Assembly (NCBI RefSeq): GCF_013128195.2
Contig: NZ_CP053452.2
Span: forward strand, 3,348,001-3,412,000
Length of the DNA: 64,000 nt
Source: Frigoriglobus tundricola
GTDB lineage: Bacteria; Planctomycetota; Planctomycetia; Gemmatales; Gemmataceae
Direction of reading: 5' to 3'
Shown here in pieces: positions 49,250-57,476 of the stretch. A program made the translations under genes and the position numbers. Numbering within the stretch: position 1 is the first letter of the stretch; the number at the start of each line of letters is the position of its first letter. The notes below the pieces were generated by a model that searched no databases, was not told the origin of the DNA, and saw only the letters and a program-made list of their open reading frames with translations.

Positions 49250-50806
49250 ATGGACTCCGACGCCCCGCTGCCGACCGACGTGCTGACCCTCCAAGGGATG
49301 GTGCGTGCCCTCCAGGCCGAAAACGCCGACCTCCGCACGCAGCTCCAACGCCAGGCCGAGCAGTTCCAACGGACCATCGACGACCTGCGTGCCGAGGTCG
49401 CGGCCTTGAAGGCGAAGTTGGACCGGGCCACGACGCACCGGTTCGGCCGGCGGTCCGAACGCACACCGAAGCCACCGAAGGTCCCCGGCGACGGACCCGC
49501 GAAGCGGCGCCACGACCACGGCCGTTCGCCACTCCCGGCGCACCTCGAACGCCGCGACACGGTCCTCGATCTGACCCCCGACGAGCGCCGCTGCTCGGGC
49601 TGTGGTGGCGACCGCGTGTGCATCGGCCAGACCCAGACCGAGCAACTCGATTGCGACCCGACCCCGTACTTCGTGCGGCGCACGATCCGCAAGACGTACG
49701 CGTGCCAACAGTGCCCCCCGACGGTCCGGGCCGAGGACCGGATCCGGACCGCCACGCCGAGTACCGTCGGACCGATCGACAAGGGACTGTGTGGTCCGGG
49801 CTTGTTGGCCGAGGTTCTCGTCGGGAAGTTCCTCGACCACCTGCCGCTGCACCGCCAAGTCGCCCGGATCGGGCGCGCGGGGGTGACGGTGTCCGAGAGT
49901 ACCTTGGGCGATTGGGTGAAACAGTCCGCGGTGTTACTGACGTCGCTGTACCAGTTGATGCTCGAGCGGGTGCGCACGTGTCCGGTCCTCTGGTCCGATG
50001 ACACCCGCTCGCGGTTCGCCCAGCCCGGTGAGCGAACGATGCCGCACGGCCACTTCTGGGTGGGGATCGGAGATCCGACGGCCCCGTACACGGCGTTCCA
50101 CTTCACGACCGGTTACGACGCCGCGAGCGGACCGGACCAGTTCTTAGGCGGCTTCCGGGGCCACGTGCATGCCGATTGCCTCGCACAGTACAACGGCCTG
50201 TTCGCCGCCGGAGCCAAGCACGTCGCCTGTTGGTCCCACGCGCGCCGCAAGTTCCTCGGCGCCGGGGACCCCGGGGCCAAGGCGGTCGAACGCATCAACC
50301 GGTTGTACCACATCGAGCACACGCTTCCGGCGCCGGACTCACCGGAGCACATCGTCGCCCGTCGCGCGACGCGGCAAGCAAGGGCGCTCCCGATCCTGAA
50401 CGACCTGAAGGCGTGGCTCGACGCGGCACTCGGGACGGCGTTGCCCAAGTCGGCCCTGGGGGCCGCGATCCGGTACGTGGCGAATCACTGGGCCGCGTTC
50501 GTCCGGTACACCGAGGACGGGCGACTCTCGATCGATAATAACCTGAGCGAGCGAACGCTCCGGCTGATCGCCGTGGGTCGGAGCAATTGGAAGTTCGTGG
50601 GCAGTGCGAAGGCCGGTGCGCACGCCGCGGTTCACTTCTCGGTGGTGGGCACGTGTCGGCACTTGGGTCTCGATGCGACGGCATACCTGCGTGAGGTTCT
50701 TCCGGCCCTTCATGCGTTGGGCGAGAAGCCGACGGCGGACCAACTCGCACCTCTTCTGCCCGACGTGTGGGCGAAGCGTCAACAATCCCGACTCCTCGTC
50801 GCGTAA
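49250..50806 (+). CDS. tnpC: IS66 transposase TnpC
   Basis: A 518-residue DDE transposase. N-terminal coiled coil (LQGMVRALQAENADLRTQLQ), a zinc finger (CSGCGGDRVC; CQQC), then the catalytic core: LWSDDTRSRF (first Asp), FRGHVHADCLAQYNGLF (second Asp) and LSIDNNLSERTLRLIAVGRSNW with the Glu. CWSHARRKF is the IS66-specific insertion. It looks complete and without frameshift, so the element may be active. Confidence 0.93.
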   Translation: MDSDAPLPTDVLTLQGMVRALQAENADLRTQLQRQAEQFQRTIDDLRAEVAALKAKLDRATTHRFGRRSERTPKPPKVPGDGPAKRRHDHGRSPLPAHLERRDTVLDLTPDERRCSGCGGDRVCIGQTQTEQLDCDPTPYFVRRTIRKTYACQQCPPTVRAEDRIRTATPSTVGPIDKGLCGPGLLAEVLVGKFLDHLPLHRQVARIGRAGVTVSESTLGDWVKQSAVLLTSLYQLMLERVRTCPVLWSDDTRSRFAQPGERTMPHGHFWVGIGDPTAPYTAFHFTTGYDAASGPDQFLGGFRGHVHADCLAQYNGLFAAGAKHVACWSHARRKFLGAGDPGAKAVERINRLYHIEHTLPAPDSPEHIVARRATRQARALPILNDLKAWLDAALGTALPKSALGAAIRYVANHWAAFVRYTEDGRLSIDNNLSERTLRLIAVGRSNWKFVGSAKAGAHAAVHFSVVGTCRHLGLDATAYLREVLPALHALGEKPTADQLAPLLPDVWAKRQQSRLLVA

Positions 50807-53013
50807 GCCCATCCCACACCGAACCCCGCCGATCCCGGCTGTCGCTCACCGACCGTCTTTGGCCGGGTGTGTACGGTGTGGGTGCCCTTGGCCGTGGCGG
50901 CGGGATCGACGTAAATCCCCCCGCCGAAGCCCGGGCCGTTGGTCGCTCCGAACCCGCCCTCGGCGATGTTACCCGAAATCAGCGAGCGATTGACGGTCGC
51001 GGTCGCGCCGCCCGCGAGGTAAACTCCGCCGCCTTCCCCGGCGCCGCCGTTGCCCCCCGCGCCCCCTGCACCGCCGATAGCGAGGTTGCCGAGGATCGTA
51101 CTTCCGTTGATTATCAGCGTCGGCGCGCTCAGCGCATCGATGTTGCCGACCAGAACGCCACCGCCGTACCCGGTTCCGCCGTTTCCCCCGGCCCCGCCGG
51201 GACCCCCGATCGAGCCGTTACCCAGGATCGAGCAGTCGGTCAGCGTCAGGGAGGTGGCGTCCGACCCGAACGGCGGTCCGAACGGCTGGCCGACGGCCAC
51301 GGCACCGCCCGCGCCGCTCCCGCCCGCCGCTCCCGATCCGCCGGCGCCGCCGATGGCGGCGTTCGCGATGAGCGTGCAGTCGCTCAGTGTGCCGACGGAG
51401 TTGTTCTGGATCAGGACCGCGCCCCCGATGCCGGGGCCGCCGGCCGCACCGGGCGCGCCGGCCCCGCCGACAGATTGATTGCCGACGAACCCGCTGCCTG
51501 TGACGGCCATCGTCGATCCGGCGTCGCAATCGATCGCGCCGCCGTAGGCCGTCGCCCCGGGGCCGGCGGCGCTGGCCCCGCCGACTGCCTGGTTCCCTGT
51601 GAACTGGCTGCCGGTCACGGTCAGTGTCGAATTGGGGTAGTTGAAGATCGCGCCGCCGAACGCCGCCCCGATGAACGCGCTGTCGGCCGTCGGGGCGCCA
51701 CTGTTGTCGGCCGCGCTTCCGCCCCGGGCCACGTTGTCGGTGAGCGAGCAGTTGGTGAGCGCGAGTGACGAATTGTAGTTGTAGAGTGCCCCGCCGTTGG
51801 CCTCGCCGGAGGTGGTCACACCGTTCGCCCCGTTCCCGCCGATCGACTGGTTGTTGGTCAGGGAACAATGGGTCATTGTCGAGGTGGAGAACACGTAGGT
51901 GATCGCCCCGCCGCCGCTCGCCCCGCCCTGACCGGTTCCGATTGCGAGATTGGCGTCGAAACCGGTTTTCGTGACCGTGGCCGGGCCGAACTCGACGTCG
52001 ATTGCGCCGCTCTCCGCGAAGCCGGTACTGCCGACCTGATTGCCGCGGAACTGGGAGCCGGTCACACTCAGGGTCGCCTGGGAGGATTCGATCGCCCCGC
52101 CGGCCGCGAAGGCGTTCACGTCGGTCGGGTTGTCGGACGCGGCGGCCGAGTTGCCGACGAACGTCGAACCGGTCACGGTGAGCGCGCTTCCGACTTCGTT
52201 ATCGATCGCGCCACCCGCTGCGATGTCGTGGGCGCCCTGGTGTGCGGCGTTCCCGGTGAACGTGCTGGCGGAGACGGTGAGCGTGGCGTTGTTCTGGCTG
52301 GAGATCGCGCCGCCCAACCCCTGACCGGCCCCGGGGGCGCCGCCCCCGGTCGCGGTGTTGCCGACGAACGTGCATCGGGCGACGACGGCCGTCCCCTCGT
52401 TCATCAGGCCGCCGCCGTAACCCAACCCTGCACCGCCGATGACGGTATTGTTCGCGAACGTCGATTTCTCCGCGGTCAGCGACGCACCGGCCACGTTGAA
52501 GACCCCGCCGCCCAGGCCGGTGGTGGTCGAATCGCCGACCGCGACGTTTCCGGCGATCGTGACCGAGGCCAGCGACAGCGAGCCGGCGTTCCGAATGCCA
52601 CCCCCGGTGTCGGCCGCGCCGCCGGTCACGGTGAGTTCGGAGAGGGTGAGTGTGACGCCGCTCGCCACGTCGAAGACGCGACCCGTTCCGCCACCACTGA
52701 CCGCGAGTCGTTCCGCCCCGAGGCCGGTGATGGTCAGGCTCTTGGTGACCGCCAGTTCGCCCCCGGTCAGTACGATCGTGTCGCCGCCGAGGTGTGCGTC
52801 GAAGACGATCGTGTCGCCGCTGTTCGCGGAGGTGAGCGCGTCCCGGAGCGATCCCGGCCCGCTATCGGCGGCCGAACGGACCGTGACGACGCTCGGCACG
52901 GTCCGGCCGTCCAGCCGTTCGAGCCGGGGCGAAAAGCACTTTGGGCGCACGGCCCGAGGACGGGGCGAACCGATCCGGCCTCGTAGCGAGTTCAGCAGAT
53001 GAGTCAGTCGCAT
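50779..53013 (-). CDS. Secreted right-handed beta-helix (Pmp-like) protein with IS66-altered C-terminus
   Basis: A 744-residue protein as it stands. The N-terminus has the planctomycete surface-protein motif RPKCFSPRLERLDGRTVPS, then VTVRSAADSGPGSLRDALTSAN, the typical start of such beta-helix proteins. About twenty repeats of the type GGAIDNEVGSALTVTGSTFVGN follow (GG[A/G]I, N/S, F-x-G-N), giving a parallel beta helix. The native frame ends at 50883; the last 34 residues derive from IS66. The native C-terminal 21 residues are at 48368-48441. Probably exported and cell-surface located; adhesion is a guess. Confidence 0.87.
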   Translation of the reverse strand: MRLTHLLNSLRGRIGSPRPRAVRPKCFSPRLERLDGRTVPSVVTVRSAADSGPGSLRDALTSANSGDTIVFDAHLGGDTIVLTGGELAVTKSLTITGLGAERLAVSGGGTGRVFDVASGVTLTLSELTVTGGAADTGGGIRNAGSLSLASVTIAGNVAVGDSTTTGLGGGVFNVAGASLTAEKSTFANNTVIGGAGLGYGGGLMNEGTAVVARCTFVGNTATGGGAPGAGQGLGGAISSQNNATLTVSASTFTGNAAHQGAHDIAAGGAIDNEVGSALTVTGSTFVGNSAAASDNPTDVNAFAAGGAIESSQATLSVTGSQFRGNQVGSTGFAESGAIDVEFGPATVTKTGFDANLAIGTGQGGASGGGAITYVFSTSTMTHCSLTNNQSIGGNGANGVTTSGEANGGALYNYNSSLALTNCSLTDNVARGGSAADNSGAPTADSAFIGAAFGGAIFNYPNSTLTVTGSQFTGNQAVGGASAAGPGATAYGGAIDCDAGSTMAVTGSGFVGNQSVGGAGAPGAAGGPGIGGAVLIQNNSVGTLSDCTLIANAAIGGAGGSGAAGGSGAGGAVAVGQPFGPPFGSDATSLTLTDCSILGNGSIGGPGGAGGNGGTGYGGGVLVGNIDALSAPTLIINGSTILGNLAIGGAGGAGGNGGAGEGGGVYLAGGATATVNRSLISGNIAEGGFGATNGPGFGGGIYVDPAATAKGTHTVHTRPKTVGERQPGSAGFGVGWAYATRSRDC

Positions 53014-53191
53014 GACGGAACCTCGAATGGGTCAGGGGAACGAGAGTCACAATCCCACGTCGAACAGAGAACGGGGCGGTGCGCGGACCTTCGGCGGGCC
53101 GGTGACGAAAGTCGCCCCGGCACGGTCGTGACGCGTTCGGTTGTTGCGGGTGGTCGCCTGTTCGCAGAAAGGAACGAAGCCCGTCAGGGCT

Positions 53192-55327
53192 TCACCGGCC
53201 CGGAGGCTTGTGGTCCGCGGGTCGGCCGAGAAGCGATTCGGCCTCGGATCGGTACCGCGACAAATCAGCCGGTGGCGGCCCGTTCGCGTCCATCGCGCGA
53301 ACCGCTTTCTCGCACCACGCGGTGGCAGCGGCTCGATCCCCGAGCCGCCAGGAGGCCATCGCCAGGAAGAACCAGTCCCAGGCGGTTCCACCGGACCGGA
53401 GTTCCGCCGAACGCTCCAGTGCGGTGATGGCTTTCTGCCACTCGCCGGCCCGGTAGCGTGCCACGCCGAGTGTGTTCCAGATCCGCCCCTCCAGCGGCGC
53501 ACGATCGACCGCCCGCTGGGCGAGTTCGGCCGACTGCTCGGGGTTCCGGAGATCGGCGACGGGGCAATCCGCGAGGAGCCAGGCGTAAGCGTTTAGCGTT
53601 TCGGCTCCCGCGTCGAGAGGTAGCGCGAGGCGATACTGCTCGGCCGCGCGGGTGAAGGCGTCTCGCGCCTCTGCCGGGCGTTTCGTCGAAACGTGCATGG
53701 CGGCTTCCAGGGCATACGCGCCGGCCAGTCGCTTCCGGTACGCCGACTCCAAGGGGTGTTCTCCGGCAAGGCGGTCGAGGATCGCGGCTTCGTCGCGCAG
53801 GGCCGCCAGCGCCGGAGCCACCTGCTGATGGGCGCAGTACATCTCGGCGAGGTGGTGACACGCCCGTGCCGACTCGGACCGCACCACCGGGTCGGGGTCG
53901 TCCGGGTGGATGAACCGCACGAAGAATGAGGCGCCGCGGTCGATGAGTGCCTGTCGCAATTCGGCACCGGCGGCCGCGCCGGTCAGGCGCTCGTCTTCGA
54001 GCGGCATCAGGAGTTGCGTCGCCCCGCCGAGGGCCGCCTCCACGCTGGCTTCCGCCCGCCGGCGGTGCGTTTCGGACGTCTCGAGAGCCCGGTTTTTTTG
54101 CTCTTTCTCCTGCCAAACGAGGACCGTACTGGTGCCCAGCCCCACGACCGCGAAGATCAGGACGACGGCGGCGGCGATGGCCGCCGCCCGGTGCCGCCGG
54201 GTGAATTTCGACGCGCGCGTGACCAGTGACGGCCGTCGGGCCTTGACCGGCCGGTGTTCGAGGAAGCAGCGGAGGTCGTCCGCCAGATCTTCGGCCGAAG
54301 CGTACCGGTGGTGGGGCTCGCGCGCCAGCGCCTTGAGCACGATCGTCTCCAGGTCGCCGGGAACGGCCGGGTTGAGCCTTCGCGGCGGCCTCGGGTCCGT
54401 AGAGAGAATTTGGCGCAACAGTTCCGCCCGGTCCCGGCGGGAGTAGCACGGTTCGAGTGTGAGGAGTTCGTAGAGAGTCGCGCCGAGCGAATAGATGTCG
54501 CCGCGGGCGTCGGCCGGCGCGCCGCCCGAAACGTGTTCCGGGCTCATGTACCGCAACGTGCCTACTACGTCCCCGGTCCGGGTGATGCCGGGATCGCTGC
54601 CGCACCGTGCGAGGCCGAAGTCGGTCAGCCAGAGGTGACCGGTCGCGTCGAGCAGCAGGTTCCCCGGTTTCACGTCGCGGTGCACGACTCCGAGTCGGTG
54701 GGCGTAGGCGAGCGCCTCGGCCGCCTGGACGCCGAGCCGGGCCACCGACCGGGCGCGGTCCGGTTCGCTCGGCGCGAGCGCCGTGCGGTCGCCGGCACGT
54801 AGGCGGGTGATGACCGCGGAGAGCGGTTGGCCGTCGATGAACTGCATGGCGAAGTAGTGGACGCCCCGGTCGTTCCCCATCGCGTACACCGGGACGATGT
54901 GCGTGTGGTGGAGGCGGGCGGCGGTCTGGGCCTCGCTCTCGAACCGCTGCTGTTGGTAGGCGTCGAGGGTCGCGGCGAACGGCAGCACCTTCACCGCGAC
55001 GCGGCGGCCCAGGGGCCGCTGTTCCGCCTCGTACACGACGCCCATCCCGCCCCGGCCGACGACCCGCAACAACCGGTAATCGCCGAGCGTGCCCACCGCA
55101 TCCGGCAGGCCTTCGGTCGACTCCGCGCGTATCGGTCCGCGCAGGAGTTGCAGGGCCGGCAGCACTTCGCGGAGCAGGGCGGCGAGTTCCGGGTGCCGGC
55201 GGGCGTACTCTTCGACGTCCGGCCGGTCGCCGCGGTTGAGCCGTTCGGTGAACTCGTCGGCGACCCGCCCGACCACCGCTTCGGCCTCCGCGTCTCCGGA
55301 CGTTACCGGCGCATTCGTGTGGATCAC
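53192..55327 (-). CDS. Membrane Ser/Thr kinase with C-terminal TPRs
   Basis: A 711-residue protein. The N-terminal 75 residues (VADEFTERLNRGDRPDVEEYARRHPELAALL) are the usual planctomycete kinase leader. Kinase about 84-365: GRGGMG 91-96, K113, HRD 216-218, DFG 236-238, SPE near 262. A basic stretch and one membrane helix (AIAAAVVLIFAVVGLGTSTVLV, about 387-408) precede TPR-like repeats (AYALEAAMHVSTKRPAEARDAFTRAAEQY; NTLGVARYRAGEWQKAITALERSAEL). Unlike the kinases at 8587 and 31895 it has no zinc cluster. Start codon overlaps the sigma gene stop (ATGA). Confidence 0.9.
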   Translation of the reverse strand: MIHTNAPVTSGDAEAEAVVGRVADEFTERLNRGDRPDVEEYARRHPELAALLREVLPALQLLRGPIRAESTEGLPDAVGTLGDYRLLRVVGRGGMGVVYEAEQRPLGRRVAVKVLPFAATLDAYQQQRFESEAQTAARLHHTHIVPVYAMGNDRGVHYFAMQFIDGQPLSAVITRLRAGDRTALAPSEPDRARSVARLGVQAAEALAYAHRLGVVHRDVKPGNLLLDATGHLWLTDFGLARCGSDPGITRTGDVVGTLRYMSPEHVSGGAPADARGDIYSLGATLYELLTLEPCYSRRDRAELLRQILSTDPRPPRRLNPAVPGDLETIVLKALAREPHHRYASAEDLADDLRCFLEHRPVKARRPSLVTRASKFTRRHRAAAIAAAVVLIFAVVGLGTSTVLVWQEKEQKNRALETSETHRRRAEASVEAALGGATQLLMPLEDERLTGAAAGAELRQALIDRGASFFVRFIHPDDPDPVVRSESARACHHLAEMYCAHQQVAPALAALRDEAAILDRLAGEHPLESAYRKRLAGAYALEAAMHVSTKRPAEARDAFTRAAEQYRLALPLDAGAETLNAYAWLLADCPVADLRNPEQSAELAQRAVDRAPLEGRIWNTLGVARYRAGEWQKAITALERSAELRSGGTAWDWFFLAMASWRLGDRAAATAWCEKAVRAMDANGPPPADLSRYRSEAESLLGRPADHKPPGR

Positions 55328-55956
55328 GATCGGTCCTCCGGGCGGCCGGCACGGGTCAACTCTTCGCGGAGGCGGAGCAGGGCACGCCCGTACCGCCGAC
55401 TGGCGGTCGCCGGCTCGATCCCGAGCACGACCGCCACTTCCTGGTTCGACAGCTCTTCGAGGTTCCGCAGCGCAAGTATTTCGCGGTCCGCCGACGATAA
55501 TCGCGCGACGGCGTCGTGAACCTGCCGTGTCCGTTCCATGCTGTCGAGGCGATGTTCCGGGCTGTGGTCGCCGGCCAAGAGGTGTCGGACGAGGCAGCCG
55601 GACGAGCCGTCAAGCAGGGGAACTTCGCGGCGGACGGACCGGCGGGCGGCCCCGAGGTGGAAGCGCTCGGCCATGAGGAGGCGCTGGTGTGCCGTCTCCC
55701 GCAGCCACAGGCGGAACGCCATCGGCCGGCGGAGCAAATAGTCCGGAAGCCGGCGAACCGCTTCCAGCATCGACTCCTGCACGATGTCCGACGGATCGAC
55801 GCGAGACCGGAGCCGGCCGTCGATCCGGAGCGCGACGACCTGCCGGAGATAGGCGCGGTGCCGGTCGAACAGTTGGTCGAACGCCTCCGGTTCGCCCCGG
55901 CCGGCGCGGTTCAGGAGGCATTCGGTGTCTGCGGTGTTGGGGTCGACCTCGTCCAT
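55324..55956 (-). CDS. ECF-type RNA polymerase sigma factor
   Basis: A 210-residue sigma-70-family protein. Region 2: FDQLFDRHRAYLRQVVALRID then VDPSDIVQESMLEAVRRLPDYL; region 4: AVARLSSADREILALRNLEELSNQEVAVVLGIEPATASRRYGRALLRLREEL. ATG at 55956 has an excellent ribosome binding site (gaaggaggga). An open frame from 56223 would add 89 non-conserved residues. It is translationally coupled to the kinase through ATGA. Third sigma/kinase pair in the window. Confidence 0.9.
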   Translation of the reverse strand: MDEVDPNTADTECLLNRAGRGEPEAFDQLFDRHRAYLRQVVALRIDGRLRSRVDPSDIVQESMLEAVRRLPDYLLRRPMAFRLWLRETAHQRLLMAERFHLGAARRSVRREVPLLDGSSGCLVRHLLAGDHSPEHRLDSMERTRQVHDAVARLSSADREILALRNLEELSNQEVAVVLGIEPATASRRYGRALLRLREELTRAGRPEDRS

Positions 55957-56463
55957 TTCCACCCTCCCTCCTTCACTTACCTGCGAGAACGTCTCCTCGT
56001 GGACAGGTGCCAGGGGCGATTTTTCGGGGGCTCGGTCGCGAATGAACGGAATGCGGACAGCGAGCCCGCAGTGTGGGCTCAGTGGCGGCGTCGGATGTGT
56101 TTCGGATCGGGGCTCGCCTCGAGGCAGAGTTCGTGTGAGCGATGAGGCAGTCCACATGCACCACGGGTAGGGAACGGATTTCCGGGCGGCCCGTGCGAGC
56201 GGGGATAGTGTAGGCGGCGGCACCGGGGCGGCCGGGTCGCGCCGGGGCCGCCGCTCAGAGCGGTTCGCGGATTATGGTCCTCGACGACGCGGAGATGGTG
56301 CTCGCCGGGCGAACCGAACCCGATCATGCGGCACCTCTGCAACAGACGCGAAACTGTTTGGGCCGCGCTCAGAACCGCTACCGTCGTCCGCTCAGTAAGG
56401 TCCTGAAACAGCAACCGAACCCCGTGGAACGCTCCCGTGTCTTTCTGTAAGATCAAGAAATCG
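55957..56463. other. Gap between the sigma factor and tRNA-Arg
   Basis: A 507-bp stretch that must hold the promoter of the sigma/kinase pair. Frames on both strands read no recognisable protein. No repeats or RNA genes were seen apart from the tRNA at its right edge. Confidence 0.5.
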
Positions 56464-57120
56464 GCCCCCGTAGCTCAACTGGATAGAGCAACGCCCTTCT
56501 AAGGCGTAGGTTGTGCGTTCAAGTCGCACCGGGGGTACTCTGACAGGCTGGAACACCCGCCTCGCGAACTCTGACCCGTCAGTGAACGCTCCACCGCCTG
56601 GAGGCGGTGGCTTCGAGTAACGGACTGGAAGTCCTGTTCCGACCGGAGGTCGGCTGAAGACCTTCGGCCCGATGGCCGGCTGAAGCGACTCGGCGCCTTC
56701 CACGCCGAACTCCGTGTCGCCCCCACGGCCTTGATTCTCGATGTGCTCCTTCACCACCTCATCGGTCACCTGGCCGCTGCTCCGACAGAAGTACCCCCGG
56801 GCCCACAGGTGCCGGCCCCACAACGGCTTGCGCAGGTGGGCGAACTCGCCCAACAACTTGTACGCCGTCCTCCCCTTGGGGCGCGGCACCCACCGGCTGA
56901 CGGCGAGTTGCGGTGGTATCGACACGAGCAGATGTACATGGTCCGCAGCTACGTGCCCACGGATGATCAGTACGTCGTGTGTCCCGCAGATCTCCCGGAT
57001 CAGATCACGGACACGGCCCCCCACCGCCCCGGCCAGCGCCGACTTTCCATACTTCGTTATCCACACCCGGTGCAGGTGGATGAAGAAGACCGAATGCGGG
57101 CCGTGGCGGTGGGAGTCCAT
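56392..57120 (-). CDS. tnpA: IS200/IS605-type HUH transposase TnpA, probably inactive
   Basis: The first 135 residues match Y1-type transposases: HRHGPHSVFFIHLHRVWITKYGK, HDVLIIRGHVAADHVHLLVSIPP with the HUH motif (HVH), and LWARGYFCRSSGQVTDEVVKEHIENQ. The last block should read EYIENQ, where Tyr is the nucleophile; here the codon is CAC (His) instead of TAC. The frame then runs on for over 100 arginine- and proline-rich residues, antisense to the tRNA, showing that the native stop is lost too. The 3' boundary is therefore artificial. Confidence 0.75.
   Translation of the reverse strand: MDSHRHGPHSVFFIHLHRVWITKYGKSALAGAVGGRVRDLIREICGTHDVLIIRGHVAADHVHLLVSIPPQLAVSRWVPRPKGRTAYKLLGEFAHLRKPLWGRHLWARGYFCRSSGQVTDEVVKEHIENQGRGGDTEFGVEGAESLQPAIGPKVFSRPPVGTGLPVRYSKPPPPGGGAFTDGSEFARRVFQPVRVPPVRLERTTYALEGRCSIQLSYGGRFLDLTERHGSVPRGSVAVSGPY
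56464..56537 (+). tRNA. tRNA-Arg (anticodon TCT)
   Basis: A complete 74-nt cloverleaf: acceptor GCCCCCG / CGGGGGT (one G-U), D-stem GCTC/GAGC, anticodon stem ACGCC/GGCGT with loop CTTCTAA (anticodon TCT), T-arm GTGCG/CGCAC with TTCAAGT. CCA is not encoded. It has the same specificity as the split tRNA at 48034/57311 and may compensate for its loss. Sequence differs in acceptor and stems, so it is not a simple copy. Confidence 0.95.
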
Positions 57121-57180
57121 GACCACGGCTTAGACCTGCGAAAGCCGTCGCCTGGAAGGCGAGGGTTTCAACCCTCCCAG
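56584..57180. mobile_element. IS200/IS605-like element
   Basis: Around the tnpA are end hairpins as expected for this class: ccaccgcctggaggcggtgg (56591-56610) at one end and tcgcctggaaggcga plus gagggtttcaaccctc (57148-57176) at the other. No inverted terminal repeats or target duplication are expected for the class. Exact borders are not determined. No tnpB gene. Confidence 0.6.
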
Positions 57181-57310
57181 CAGAGGACAGTGAATCGGCA
57201 AGTGTCCATACAGAAACAGGGCAATTCGCACCAAACTGTGATAGCCAGCCCCAAACCACAATTTTGATACAAATCATTGGCGGAAAATGAATTTAAGATG
57301 TTCTCATTTG

Positions 57311-57357
57311 CCCGCCTTCTAAGCGGGTGGTTTCGGGTTCGAGTCCCGACGGGCGTA
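57311..57357 (+). pseudogene. 3' half of a tRNA-Arg(UCU) gene
   Basis: Anticodon stem CCCGC/GCGGG around loop CTTCTAA (TCT), T-arm TCGGG-TTCGAGT-CCCGA and acceptor strand CGGGCGT with A57357. There is no D-arm upstream; the preceding bases are ttctcatttg. CGGGCGT pairs with GCGCCCG at 48034-48040 in all seven positions (one G-U). With that half it rebuilds a 74-nt tRNA. The core 57311-57323 is the right att site. Confidence 0.88.
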
Positions 57358-57476
57358 CTGAACACAAACCCTTTCTGCCGAAGCGTTTCACGCTATCCCC
57401 GGACGGTTCCGGGTGCGGCTTCCGAACGGTGCCATCTGTGGAATGATTCCACAGTTGGTGGCGAGGAACCCGCAAC

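Larger units (their letters stand above)
48442..50874. mobile_element. IS66-family insertion sequence
   Basis: A 2433-bp element with three transposition genes in the usual tnpA-tnpB-tnpC order. The left end gtacacgaccggcgaacggc and the right end, reverse-complemented as gtacacacccggccaaagac, form an imperfect inverted repeat starting GTACAC. It is flanked on both sides by GGTGTGGG (48434-48441 and 50875-50882), a perfect 8-bp target duplication. Removal of the element plus one duplication restores the beta-helix gene. Confidence 0.92.
48074..57310. mobile_element. 9.2-kb insertion that splits tRNA-Arg(UCU)
   Basis: Bounded by the att cores at the anticodon loop. Contents: an interrupted beta-helix protein, the IS66 element, a Ser/Thr kinase with its sigma factor, an intact tRNA-Arg(UCU) and an IS200-like transposase. 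No integrase lies inside; the nearest is at 57477 just outside the right core. It could be a cis-mobilised island integrated by that enzyme, or the result of two integrations at the same site. The resident 5' and 3' tRNA halves were not repaired. Confidence 0.65.

Noticed and set aside
56224-56463. Extended N-terminus of the sigma factor (frame from 56223)
   Set aside because: The ATG at 55956 has a near-ideal ribosome binding site and the 89 extra residues are not sigma-like.
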